Part shown: positions 27,037 through 35,466 of the stretch, in pieces
How the letters are laid out: the number at the start of each line of letters is the position of its first letter
Position numbering within the stretch: position 1 is the first letter of the stretch
Assembly: GCF_036108815.1 (NCBI RefSeq)
Contig: NZ_CP107985.1
Location: 5,456,001 to 5,520,000 of the forward strand
Direction: 5' to 3'
Source: Streptomyces sp. NBC_00353
GTDB lineage: Bacteria; Actinomycetota; Actinomycetes; Streptomycetales; Streptomycetaceae
Length of the DNA stretch: 64,000 nt
Made by a program: the position numbers and the translations under genes
The notes under the pieces: generated by a model
What the model was told of the DNA's origin: nothing
The model's input: the letters and a program-made list of their open reading frames with translations, nothing else
Databases searched by the model: none

Positions 27037-27092
27037 TTGTACACCGTACGCGGGCTGCTTTACGGTGTACAACGATTCTCCCGTACACCGTA
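27037..27092 (+). promoter_or_regulatory. three-site operator array upstream of the MFS exporter
   Basis: The 10-mer GTACACCGTA occurs at 27039-27048 (forward), 27061-27070 (reverse complement) and 27083-27092 (forward), each offset by exactly 22 bp, two helical turns. The first two form a perfect 12-bp inverted repeat (TTGTACACCGTA/TACGGTGTACAA). The last lies about 20 nt before the ATG. The TetR-family regulator encoded after the exporter is the likely ligand. Confidence 0.7.
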
Positions 27093-27112
27093 TAAGACCT
27101 CCAGGAGCCCGC

Positions 27113-28636
27113 ATGACGGCGACCGCAGCCGCCCAGGACCGGCTCACGCCCCCAGGCCACCCGCAGCGCTGGATGATCCTCGGCGTCATCTGTCTCGCCC
27201 AGCTCACCGTGCTGCTCGACAACACGGTCCTCAACGTCGCGATCCCCTCCCTCACCCGAGAGCTGGACGCGTCCACCGCCGACGTGCAGTGGATGATCAA
27301 CGCCTACTCGCTCGTCCAGTCGGGTCTGCTGCTCACCGCCGGCAGCTCCGCCGACCGGTACGGCCGCAAGAAGATGCTGCTCGCGGGCCTCGCCCTGTTC
27401 GGTATCGGTTCTCTGGTGGCGGGGCTCGCCCAGTCGTCCGCGCAACTGATCGCCGCCCGTGCGGGCATGGGCATCGGCGGTGCGCTGCTGATCACCACGA
27501 CCCTGGCCGTCGTCGTCCAGATCTTCGACGACGCCGAGCGCGTGAAGGCGATCGGCATCTGGTCCACCGTCAACTCGCTCGGCTTCGCCGTCGGGCCGCT
27601 GATCGGCGGAATCATGCTCGACCACTTCTGGTGGGGCGCGATCTTCCTGGTCAACATTCCGGTCGCGGTCATCGGCCTGGTCGCCGTGGTCCGGCTCGTA
27701 CCCGAGTCCAAGAACCCGCGCGGCGACCGTCCCGACCTGCTCGGGGCGCTGCTCTCCACCATCGGTATGGCCGCTGTCGTGTACGCGATCATCTCCGGCC
27801 CCGGACACGGCTGGACCTCGGGCCACGTCCTGCTCACGGCCTTCACCGGGGTCGCCGTCCTCACCGGCTTCGTGCTGTGGGAGCTGCACATCCCGTACCC
27901 GATGCTGGACATGCACTTCTTCCGGAACCAGAAGTTCATCGGGGCGGTCGCGGGCGCGATCCTGGTGGCGTTCGGGATGGGCGGCTCGCTGTTCCTGCTC
28001 ACCCAGCAGCTCCAGTTCGTCCTCGGCTACGAGCCGCTGGAGGCGGGCCTGCGTACGGCTCCGCTGGCGCTGAGCGTCGTCGCGCTGAACCTCACGGGCC
28101 TGGGCGCCAGGCTGGTGCCCAGGCTGGGCACGCCCGCCACCATCGCCGCCGGGATGAGTCTGCTGGCCGCGGGTCTCGCCGCGGTCGCTCTGCTCGGCGG
28201 CAACGGCTACGGCGGCATGCTGCTGGGCCTGGTCGTGATGGGCGCGGGTATCGCCCTCGCCATGCCCGCCATGGCCAACGCGATCATGAGCGCCATCCCG
28301 CCGGAGAAGGCGGGCGTGGGCGCCGGGGTCAACGGCACGCTGGCCGAATGCGGCAATGGGCTCGGGGTCGCGGTGCTCGGTGCCGTCCTGAACTCCCGGT
28401 TCGCCGCCCTGGTGCCGGCGGCGGTCGGCGCCGCCTCGCTGCCCGCCGCCGTCGCCGCGGCGACCGGCGACGGCGAGCGGCAGCGGATCACCGACGCCTT
28501 CGCCTCGGGACTGGAGACGAGTCAGCTGGTCGGAGCGGTGGCGGTGCTGGCCGGCGGTCTGCTCGCCGCCGTACTCCTGCGGCGGGCGGAGCGGGCAGAA
28601 TCGGCTCAGGCAGACTCGGCCGCGGTGGCGGCCTAG
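27113..28636 (+). CDS. DHA2-family MFS drug exporter (EmrB/QacA type, 14 TM)
   Basis: A 507-residue proton-coupled exporter. The N-terminal motif D1/C region is visible: LLDNTVLNVAIPSL in TM1, then motif A-like SSADRYGRKKMLL after TM2. The hydrophobicity pattern gives 14 helices, typical of QacA/EmrB. Start ATG 27113 has CCAGGAG upstream. The promoter region carries three evenly spaced repeats. A TetR regulator is encoded 94 nt downstream on the same strand, the usual arrangement for an inducible efflux pump. Substrate unknown; antiseptic or antibiotic export is inferred. Confidence 0.92.
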   Translation: MTATAAAQDRLTPPGHPQRWMILGVICLAQLTVLLDNTVLNVAIPSLTRELDASTADVQWMINAYSLVQSGLLLTAGSSADRYGRKKMLLAGLALFGIGSLVAGLAQSSAQLIAARAGMGIGGALLITTTLAVVVQIFDDAERVKAIGIWSTVNSLGFAVGPLIGGIMLDHFWWGAIFLVNIPVAVIGLVAVVRLVPESKNPRGDRPDLLGALLSTIGMAAVVYAIISGPGHGWTSGHVLLTAFTGVAVLTGFVLWELHIPYPMLDMHFFRNQKFIGAVAGAILVAFGMGGSLFLLTQQLQFVLGYEPLEAGLRTAPLALSVVALNLTGLGARLVPRLGTPATIAAGMSLLAAGLAAVALLGGNGYGGMLLGLVVMGAGIALAMPAMANAIMSAIPPEKAGVGAGVNGTLAECGNGLGVAVLGAVLNSRFAALVPAAVGAASLPAAVAAATGDGERQRITDAFASGLETSQLVGAVAVLAGGLLAAVLLRRAERAESAQADSAAVAA

Positions 28637-28730
28637 CATCAGGCGGGGCGTACCGGACTGTATGAATCCGGTTGTTGCGCACAGGGTACGGATCCGGTCC
28701 GTCCCGCCGGCAAGACGAGGAGAGTGCGCC

Positions 28731-29489
28731 ATGGCGTCCGCGGCCGACCGTGTGAAAAACCGTGCCCGGACCAGCGTCTGGCTGGACCGGCGGGCACCCT
28801 CGCGCACCCGCAGGGCCGATCAGCCGGCCGGCCTCGACCGCGAGAAGATCACCGCTGCAACGGTCCGGCTGCTGGACGCCGAGGGACTCGCCAAATTCTC
28901 CATGCGCCGGCTCGCCGCCGAGCTGGACGTCACCGCGATGTCCCTCTACTGGTACGTCGAGACCAAGGACGACCTGCTGGAGCTGGCCCTGGACTCGGTC
29001 TACAGCGAGATCGCGCCTCCCCGGGAGGAGGCGCACTGGCACGACCGGCTGCGCGAACTGGCCACCACCTATCGGGAACTGCTGGTCCGGCACATCTGGG
29101 TGTCGCCGCTCGCGGGGCACTTCCTCAATATCGGCCCGAACTCGATGCTGTTCTCGTACGCCGTCCAGGATGTGATCCGGGCGACGGGGCTGCCGCTGCG
29201 CAGGCAGACGGGAGCACTCTCCGCGGTCTTCCAGTTCGTCTACGGATTCGGCACCATCGAGGGCCATTTCGTACAGCGTTCCGCGCAGGCGGGACTCAGC
29301 CAGGACGAGTTCTTCCAGCAGGCAATGGGCACGATCCGCTCCCAGCCGCAGTTCAGCCGGATGGTGGAGGCCTCGCAGGACCTGATGGACGCCCGCGGCG
29401 GCGACACGGTCGAGGAGATGCGCGAGCGGGACTTCACCTTCGCCCTGGACCTGCTGATCGCGGGCATCGAGGCGATGCGGGACCGCTGA
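28731..29489 (+). CDS. TetR/AcrR-family transcriptional regulator
   Basis: A 252-residue regulator with an N-terminal basic tail, a helix-turn-helix at about residues 44-90 (TVRLLDAEGLAKFSMRRLA, then MSLYWYVETKDDLLE, the classic TetR recognition turn) and a C-terminal TetR_C-like ligand domain (about 100-245). The LYWYV turn is that of tetracycline-repressor-type members. ATG 28731 follows GAGGAGAG. It is most likely the repressor of the upstream MFS exporter, acting at the GTACACCGTA array. It ends 24 bp before a convergent dehydrogenase gene. Confidence 0.93.
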   Translation: MASAADRVKNRARTSVWLDRRAPSRTRRADQPAGLDREKITAATVRLLDAEGLAKFSMRRLAAELDVTAMSLYWYVETKDDLLELALDSVYSEIAPPREEAHWHDRLRELATTYRELLVRHIWVSPLAGHFLNIGPNSMLFSYAVQDVIRATGLPLRRQTGALSAVFQFVYGFGTIEGHFVQRSAQAGLSQDEFFQQAMGTIRSQPQFSRMVEASQDLMDARGGDTVEEMRERDFTFALDLLIAGIEAMRDR

Positions 29490-29513
29490 GATCCTGCCCG
29501 TCCCGTAGGACTC

Positions 29514-30464
29514 TCAGTACCCGCGCCCCACATCCACGGCCGTGTCCGGCACCCGCCCCTCCGCCATCGCCTCCCAGCACGCGGCGAAGTCGACGACGAT
29601 GTCGTCGTCCGCCGTGATGCCCGCGGAGTGCGAGGTGATCACCGTACGGGGCAGCTGCCAGCACGGGTCGCCGGGTGCGGCGGGCTCCTCGGGCAGTACG
29701 TCGAGGACCGCGCGTCCCACCGCACCGGTGTGCAGGGCGGTCTCCAGTGCTTGCATGTCCACTGTCGCGCCCCGGCCGACGTTGATGAATGTGGCTCCGC
29801 CCATGCCCGCGAAGCGGTCCGTCCCGAAGAAGCCGTCCGTCGCGGGGGTCAGCGGCAGCGTGGAGACCACCCACCGCGCCGAGGCGAGCGACTGCGCGTC
29901 GGCGTCCGCCCCGACGACCCGGTCGAAGCCGGCCGATGCCGTACGCGCCCCGCGCCCGACGCCCACGGTCCGGATGCCGCACGCCCGCAGCTGACCGGCG
30001 ACGGCCGAGCCGATGCGACCGGTCCCGTAGATCACGGCGGTCTGCCCGGAGGCGAGTTCGGAGGGGATACGGCGCCACTCGGCCCGTGCGTGCTGGGCGG
30101 CGAACTCGGGGACGGACTGGCAGTCGGCGAGTACCCAGGCGAGTACGTACTGGGCGATCCGCTCACCCATACGGCCCACCGTCCGGGTGAGCAGCGCCCC
30201 GGACGGCCACGGTCCGGCGCTGAGCAGGGCGTCCGTACCGGCGTTCACGCTGTGGAACCACACCAACGGCCCGCCCCGCAGCGCATCCGGCAGCGTGGCC
30301 CCGACGCAGATGAAAGGTTCCTCCGGTGGTGTGCTGGAGAAACCCTGTTCCACCGGTCGGCCGGTGATCCGCTCCAGGCTGCGGACGACGGAGGCGCCGA
30401 CGGTCGGTGCGGCCAGCAGCCGGGCCCGGGCGAGCAGGCCCGGCGCCGGAAGGTTCTCACTCAT
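29514..30464 (-). CDS. D-isomer-specific 2-hydroxyacid dehydrogenase family protein
   Basis: A 316-residue NAD(P)-dependent oxidoreductase. The Rossmann motif GTGRIGSA (about residues 147-154) and the C-terminal signature NVGRGATVD (about 228-236, with the substrate-binding region) are present. The usual catalytic Arg and Glu regions are recognisable, and the catalytic histidine is in TSHSAG (about 276-281). The N-terminal substrate domain is short and diverged. Family members reduce 2-keto acids such as glyoxylate or hydroxypyruvate; specificity is unknown. A 13-nt gap to the next gene upstream (PPOX) suggests co-transcription. Confidence 0.87.
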   Translation of the reverse strand: MSENLPAPGLLARARLLAAPTVGASVVRSLERITGRPVEQGFSSTPPEEPFICVGATLPDALRGGPLVWFHSVNAGTDALLSAGPWPSGALLTRTVGRMGERIAQYVLAWVLADCQSVPEFAAQHARAEWRRIPSELASGQTAVIYGTGRIGSAVAGQLRACGIRTVGVGRGARTASAGFDRVVGADADAQSLASARWVVSTLPLTPATDGFFGTDRFAGMGGATFINVGRGATVDMQALETALHTGAVGRAVLDVLPEEPAAPGDPCWQLPRTVITSHSAGITADDDIVVDFAACWEAMAEGRVPDTAVDVGRGY

Positions 30465-30477
30465 CCAGGAGCAGCGG

Positions 30478-30948
30478 TCAGTTGCCGGGCGCCAGGTGGG
30501 CGGGGAAACCGCCCGTAGCGATGGGCCCCCACCGCTCCGGAGTGATCCGGATGATCGACTTGCCCTGCTTCACCATCGCAGCCCGGTACTCGTCCCAGTC
30601 CGGATGCTCCCCCGAGATGTTCCGGAAGTACTCGACGAGCGGCTCGACCGAGTCGGGCGCATCGATCACTTCGGCCGAGCCGTCGATCTGCACCCATGCC
30701 CCGTTCCAGTCGTCCGACAGGACGATCACGCTGACGCGCTCGTCCCGCCTCGCGTTACGGGTCTTGGCCCGTTCGGGGTACGTCGAGACGACGATCCGGC
30801 CCGAGTCGTCGACGCCGCAGGTCAGCGGCGAGCCCTGGGGGCGGCCGTCGGACCGGGTGGTCAGCAGGATCGCCCGGTGCCGGGGCCGTACGAACGCCAG
30901 CAACTCGTCGAGCTCCACGGCGGTGTTGGTCGCGATGTTGGGTGCCAT
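30478..30948 (-). CDS. PPOX-class F420- or FMN-dependent oxidoreductase
   Basis: A 156-residue split-barrel flavoprotein. The pattern RHRAILLTTRSDGRPQGSPL at the N-terminus, VVSTYPERAKTRN (cofactor phosphate binding) and WVQIDGSAEVID match PPOX-class F420-dependent enzymes, which in actinobacteria act as biliverdin reductases or quinone and nitro reductases. No signal peptide. Located between the dehydrogenase (13 nt away) and the YceI gene (9 nt away), so it may be the third or fourth gene of the operon that starts with MarR. Confidence 0.86.
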   Translation of the reverse strand: MAPNIATNTAVELDELLAFVRPRHRAILLTTRSDGRPQGSPLTCGVDDSGRIVVSTYPERAKTRNARRDERVSVIVLSDDWNGAWVQIDGSAEVIDAPDSVEPLVEYFRNISGEHPDWDEYRAAMVKQGKSIIRITPERWGPIATGGFPAHLAPGN

Positions 30949-30957
30949 GTCCGCAGA

Positions 30958-31773
30958 CTACGACGGCAGGGAGTCACCCTGCACGGCCTGGATGTCCAGC
31001 TCGACCCGGAGCGTCGTGCCGATCGCCGAGATGCCGGCCTGGACCACCTGGTTGTAGTTCATGGCGAAGTCGTCGCGGCGCAGCTCGGCCGTGGCGCTGA
31101 ACGCCGCGCGCGTCCCGCCCCACGGGTCGGGCCCGGTGCCGAGGTAGCTCAGGTTCAGGTCGACGCTCCGCGCGACACCGTGCATCGTCAGCTCGCCGTG
31201 CACGGTCCAGCGGTCGGGACCTGCCGGTTCCAGCCCGTGGGAGCGGTACGTGATCTCCGGGAACCGGTCCGAGTCGAGGAAGTCCGGCGACCGCAGGTGC
31301 TTGTCCCGCATGTCGTTGCCGGTGTCGATGCTGGCTGCGCTGATGACGGCGTCGACCCGGGACCGGTGGAGCTCCTCGGCGATCTCGATCCGGCCGCTGA
31401 ACTCGGTGAACCGGCCGTGCACGCTGGAGATCCCCAGGTGCTGCGCGACCGCGCCCACCGAGGAGTGCGCCGGGTCCAGCGACCAGGCACCCGGCGGCGG
31501 CAGCTCCACGCCGCCCTGGCGGGCCAGCACCACCGTGCCGGCTTCGACCCGGCCGCTCGCCGTGACGAGGGCGGTCGACGCGGCCGGCGCGTACCCGACC
31601 GCGGTCACGATCACCGTGTACGCGCCGGCGGGCAGCAGAGCGTCGGTCCGAACCGCCCCGTCCTCGTCGGCCGCGGCTCGCAGCACCTGGGTGCCGGTCA
31701 TGTCGGTCACCGTCACGACCGCGTGCTGGACGGCCCAGCCGTCCCGCGTCCGTACCTGTGCGCGAAGTCCCAT
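30958..31773 (-). CDS. YceI-family protein with N-terminal carboxypeptidase-regulatory-like domain
   Basis: A 271-residue protein. Residues about 5-85 form a transthyretin-like carboxypeptidase regulatory-like domain (ending LLPAGAYTVIVTAVGYAP). Residues about 93-265 form a YceI lipocalin-like barrel (WSLDPAHSSVGAVAQHLGIS, then DSDRFPEITYRS and ATAELRRDDFAMNYN). YceI proteins bind polyprenoid or amphiphilic lipids and are usually exported, but this one has no signal peptide. The start at ATG 31773 has AAGGAG 8 nt upstream, so the absence is not a misplaced start. It lies downstream of an MFS exporter carrying three copies of the same accessory domain. Confidence 0.88.
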   Translation of the reverse strand: MGLRAQVRTRDGWAVQHAVVTVTDMTGTQVLRAAADEDGAVRTDALLPAGAYTVIVTAVGYAPAASTALVTASGRVEAGTVVLARQGGVELPPPGAWSLDPAHSSVGAVAQHLGISSVHGRFTEFSGRIEIAEELHRSRVDAVISAASIDTGNDMRDKHLRSPDFLDSDRFPEITYRSHGLEPAGPDRWTVHGELTMHGVARSVDLNLSYLGTGPDPWGGTRAAFSATAELRRDDFAMNYNQVVQAGISAIGTTLRVELDIQAVQGDSLPS

Positions 31774-31929
31774 CCCGTTTCTCTCCTTGCTCCATGACTC
31801 AATGAGTCGGGCCCCGGGGCGGGGACGGCAGGCCGTCCCCTGCCTGCCGTCCCGACCGCCGGGGCCCATTTCCACCGGGGGCAGCCTCTCCGCTCGAAGA
31901 GCTGTCCACCAGGGGTCTGTGTTACTCGG

Positions 31930-34413
31930 TCACTCGCCGGGGTGGGCGAGCTCGATGTCGTGGCCGTCGACCCCGCGACCGGCCACGGTCAGCGCGCCGG
32001 CCACCGGCGGGTATCCGGTCGCGATGACCGAGTACTCGCCCGCGTCCAGGTCGGCGAAGGCGTACGCCCCGTCCTCCCCGGTCGTCGAGGTGGCGACCAC
32101 GTTGCCCGCCGCGTCGACCAGCGTGACGCGCGCGTCCGGCAGCGGCCGCAGCGCGGCACCGGCCCGCACGACACCCTGGACCAGCGCACCGGACTGCAGT
32201 GCGGCGTCGATCCGGGTGACTCCCTGGCCGCCGATCTCCACCGGCAGCGCCAGCGGACGGTATCCGGCGGCGTTCACCGCGACGGTCACCGCACCGGGCA
32301 CCAGCTCGGCGAAGGTGAACTCGCCGTTCTCGGTGGACTTGCCGGTGGCCAGCACATCGCCGCGCACATCGGTCACGATGACCATGGCGCCGTCGACCGG
32401 AGCGCCGCTCTCGGCGGCCCGCACGGTCCCGGCCAGGCCGCTCGTACCGACGAGCAGGATGTCGTACGACAGCTGCTCGTCGCCGACGACCACGGTGGAC
32501 GCCTGCGGCTGGAATCCGTCGGCGGACGCGATCAGGACGTAGCTGCCGGAGCCCGGCGCCTGCACGCCGTAGCTGCCGTCGGCCTGGGCGACGGAGCGCC
32601 CCAGCTGCCGGCCGCCCAGCGAGATCAGCGTGACGGCGGCACCGGCCACGGGTACGCCCTCGGCGCCCCGCACCACACCGCGCACCGCCGTGCCCGGCGC
32701 GGTTGCTGCCGGAGCTTCGAGGGTGTCGACCGAGGTGACCCCGGCCGCGCCTTCGGCGACCAGCGCGGCGGCACCGGACGGGACCTCGGCGAGGACCGCG
32801 GCAGGAACCTCGGCCTCCGCGGGGGCGTCGTTCGCGGCGTTCGTCTTCAGCGCGACCTCCTTGATGAAGATCGTGATCAGGAAGGCGATCAGCGCAGCCG
32901 GAGCGGCGTACAGGAAGACATCGCCGACACCGTGCCCGTAGGCGCTCTCCACGACCGTGCGGAACGGTGCGGGCAGCTTGTCCAGGTCGGGGATGCCCCC
33001 GCCGCCGGTACCGCCGTGGCCCAGGGCCGCGCCCTTCGGACCGAGGTCCGCGAGGCCGTCCTTGACGTAGTGGGTGACGCGGTTCCCGAGGACGGCGCCC
33101 AGCGCCGAGACGCCGATCGCACCGCCGAGGGAACGGAAGAAGGTGACGACGGAGCTGGCCGAGCCGAGGTCGGACGGGGCGACCTGGTTCTGCGTGGCGA
33201 GCACCAGGTTCTGCATCATCATGCCGATGCCGAGACCCATCACGAACATGAAGATCGCGATGTGCCAGTACGCCGTGTCGTACCTGATGGTGCCGAGCAT
33301 CCCGAGCCCGGCGGTGACCAGGAAGCCACCGCTGACCAGCCAGGCCTTCCAGCGGCCGGTCTTGGTGATGATCTGGCCGGAGATGGTCGACGAGAGGAAC
33401 AGACCCGTGATCATCGGGATCGTCATGACGCCGGACATCGTCGGCGACTTGCCGCGCGCCAGCTGGAAGTACTGGCTGAAGAAGACGGTGCCCGCGAACA
33501 TCGCGATACCGACGAACAGCGAGGCGACCGAGGCCAGCGTGATGGTGCGGTTACGGAAGAGACGCAGCGGGATGATCGGCTCGCTGGCCCGGGACTCCGT
33601 GAAGACGAAGAGAGCGGCGAGCACCGCGGAGCCGGCCAGCATCGCGCCGGTCTGCCAGGACATCCAGTCGTACTTGTCGCCCGCGAAGGTCACCCAGAGC
33701 AGCAGCAGCGAGACGGCGGCGCTGATGAAGAACGCACCCGTCCAGTCGACCTTGACCTCGCGCTTGACGACCGGGAGCTTCAGGGTCTTCTGGAGCACGA
33801 TCAGTGCGATGACCGCGAACGGCACACCGACGTAGAAGCACCAGCGCCAGCCCATCCAGCTGGTGTCGGTGATGACACCGCCGAGCAGCGGGCCACCGAC
33901 GGTGGCGACGGCGAAGACCGCGCCGAGGTAGCCGCTGTAGCGACCGCGCTCACGCGGGGCGATCATCGCGGCCATCACGATCTGGGCGAGGGCGGAGAGA
34001 CCGCCGACGCCGATGCCCTGCACGACACGGCAGGCGATGAGCATGCCGCTGCTGGTCGACAGACCGGCCACGACCGAGCCCGCGACGTAGATGATCAGCG
34101 CTATCTGGACCAGCAGCTTCTTGCTGAACAGGTCGGAGAGCTTGCCCCACAGAGGCGTGGTGGCCGTCATCGCGAGCAGCGAGGCCGTGACGACCCAGGT
34201 GTACGCGGACTGGCCGCCGCCGAGGTCCGAGATGATCTCGGGAAGAGCGTTGGAGACGACGGTCGACGACAGGATCGCGACAAACATGCCGAGCAGCAGC
34301 CCGGTCAGTGCTTCCATGATCTGCCGGTGTGTCATCGGCGCGCCGTCGGAGGAACTGATTCCCCCGTGCTTGGCGTGGCCGCCCCGCACACCGGTGGGTG
34401 TGGTCGTAGCCAT
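31930..34413 (-). CDS. DHA2-family MFS exporter fused to three carboxypeptidase-regulatory-like domains
   Basis: An 827-residue fusion. Residues about 25-520 are a complete 14-helix DHA2 drug/proton antiporter (LSSTVVSNALPEII in TM1; LWGKLSDLF after TM2; RVVQGIGVGGL in TM4). After an Ala/Glu-rich linker (about 521-573) come three transthyretin-like repeats (about 574-650, 659-735, 741-822). Each begins with a GVVRG-like strand and closes with a GSYVLIASADGF or GEYSVIATGY type element. With 14 helices both termini should be cytoplasmic, so these normally extracellular domains would face the cytosol. It follows MarR by 23 nt; a YceI protein with the same domain follows by 156 nt. Export of a lipophilic compound is inferred. 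Confidence 0.9.
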   Translation of the reverse strand: MATTTPTGVRGGHAKHGGISSSDGAPMTHRQIMEALTGLLLGMFVAILSSTVVSNALPEIISDLGGGQSAYTWVVTASLLAMTATTPLWGKLSDLFSKKLLVQIALIIYVAGSVVAGLSTSSGMLIACRVVQGIGVGGLSALAQIVMAAMIAPRERGRYSGYLGAVFAVATVGGPLLGGVITDTSWMGWRWCFYVGVPFAVIALIVLQKTLKLPVVKREVKVDWTGAFFISAAVSLLLLWVTFAGDKYDWMSWQTGAMLAGSAVLAALFVFTESRASEPIIPLRLFRNRTITLASVASLFVGIAMFAGTVFFSQYFQLARGKSPTMSGVMTIPMITGLFLSSTISGQIITKTGRWKAWLVSGGFLVTAGLGMLGTIRYDTAYWHIAIFMFVMGLGIGMMMQNLVLATQNQVAPSDLGSASSVVTFFRSLGGAIGVSALGAVLGNRVTHYVKDGLADLGPKGAALGHGGTGGGGIPDLDKLPAPFRTVVESAYGHGVGDVFLYAAPAALIAFLITIFIKEVALKTNAANDAPAEAEVPAAVLAEVPSGAAALVAEGAAGVTSVDTLEAPAATAPGTAVRGVVRGAEGVPVAGAAVTLISLGGRQLGRSVAQADGSYGVQAPGSGSYVLIASADGFQPQASTVVVGDEQLSYDILLVGTSGLAGTVRAAESGAPVDGAMVIVTDVRGDVLATGKSTENGEFTFAELVPGAVTVAVNAAGYRPLALPVEIGGQGVTRIDAALQSGALVQGVVRAGAALRPLPDARVTLVDAAGNVVATSTTGEDGAYAFADLDAGEYSVIATGYPPVAGALTVAGRGVDGHDIELAHPGE

Positions 34414-34436
34414 TGAGTTCCTTGTCTTTGCTTCTG

Positions 34437-34958
34437 TTACACGGGTGTACGGGTGTACAAGTCGTCGTCGCTGTCGGCGGGCCGCAGACGGCACTCGTCG
34501 CTGTGCTTTCCGGGGGCGCACCCGCCGGAGCCGCGACGGGCGAAACTGTCGCGCAGCCGGGCCAGCAGCGTGTTGAGCTGTCCGACGTCGTCGTCGGACC
34601 ATTCCTGAAGGTGATGGGCGAACATGTCGGTGACCCGCAGGTTCAGATCGACGAGTACGTCGTCTCCCGCGGGGGTCAGCCGCAGGATGCGGGACCGCTT
34701 GTCCGCCGGGTCCGGAGACCGTTCTATCCAGCCGCGCTCGGCCACATGGGCGACATGTCGGCTGGTCACAGACATGTCGACGGCCAGTAGCTCGGCCAGC
34801 CTGCTGATCCGCATCTCGCCGTGCTGATCGAGGAGGGCCAGCACGGCGGCGGATCCGCCAGGGCATTCAGCAGGCAGGGCGCGGGCGAGTCCGCGTTTGA
34901 CGGCTCCGACGGCGCTGAGTTGCCGGGCCAGTTCTTCGTACTGACTCCGTGCGGCCAC
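34437..34958 (-). CDS. MarR-family transcriptional regulator
   Basis: A 173-residue winged-helix regulator. Helices preceding the wing are ALLDQHGEMRISRLAELLAVDMSVTSRHVAHVAERGW, with the wing signature PDPADKRSRILRLTPAG (about residues 85-101). I start it at GTG 34958 (VAARSQYEELA), with a GGGGG purine run upstream, because the longer frame runs through operator-like sequence; a start as far as 35048 cannot be excluded. The C-terminus has a Cys/Asp-rich tail beyond the usual MarR length. First gene of the MFS/YceI unit, and likely its repressor. Confidence 0.9.
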   Translation of the reverse strand: MAARSQYEELARQLSAVGAVKRGLARALPAECPGGSAAVLALLDQHGEMRISRLAELLAVDMSVTSRHVAHVAERGWIERSPDPADKRSRILRLTPAGDDVLVDLNLRVTDMFAHHLQEWSDDDVGQLNTLLARLRDSFARRGSGGCAPGKHSDECRLRPADSDDDLYTRTPV

Positions 34959-34987
34959 GGGACCCCCAGACTGTTCCACTGCATGTT

Positions 34988-35030
34988 GTTGCTTAGGGCA
35001 ACCATAAAACCTGTTGGTTGCTGCAGGCAA
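34988..35030 (-). promoter_or_regulatory. paired inverted-repeat operators upstream of marR
   Basis: Two related dyads: GTTGC-TTAGG-GCAAC (34988-35002) and GTTGC-TGCAG-GCAA (35017-35030), 29 bp apart. They lie 30-72 nt before the MarR start in an unusually A/T-rich stretch. This placement fits autoregulation by MarR. Confidence 0.5.
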
Positions 35031-35233
35031 ACGAAAATGGCCTTGCATAAGTAAAGGAACGCAAAAGGCTGCGTAGGGACCGGGTCAAACGCCCAGCGTG
35101 CGCCCGGCGCACTTCGCGGCCGTGTGCATCGCGCCACAGCCCGCAGTGATTCACGGGTTCTCCGTCTCCGGTGCGGGGCCTTCACCGACCCGGGGGTTGG
35201 GCCGCACCCCCGAGTTCGCTAGGGTCCTGGCCC

Positions 35234-35443
35234 ATGGCACACAACCCCCATGCCCCCCAGGGCCCCGAGGGCAACTACGACCCGGCGGGCAGCACTCAGA
35301 TGTTCCGCGCCTTCGTCGACGAGGGCGAGCCGCAGCGCCGGCAGCAGCCGGCCGCGTCGTCCGGACCGAAGACCGGGGTGATCGTCGCCGTCGTCGCGGT
35401 GGTTGTCATCCTCGGTGCGATCGCCTGGCTCGCGCTCAGCTGA
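35234..35443 (+). CDS. small single-pass membrane protein, unknown function
   Basis: A 69-residue protein. Residues 1-45 are hydrophilic, Pro/Gln/Gly-rich and likely cytoplasmic; residues about 47-67 are a hydrophobic helix ending almost at the C-terminus, giving a tail-anchored topology. The sequence STQMFRAFVDEGEP is reminiscent of short conserved Streptomyces proteins, but no function is known to me. The start ATG 35234 has a TAGGG-type weak ribosome site. It converges on the lipoprotein gene with a 23-bp gap. Confidence 0.7.
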   Translation: MAHNPHAPQGPEGNYDPAGSTQMFRAFVDEGEPQRRQQPAASSGPKTGVIVAVVAVVVILGAIAWLALS

Positions 35444-35466
35444 CCTGGCTCCGCTCTCTCCATCCG

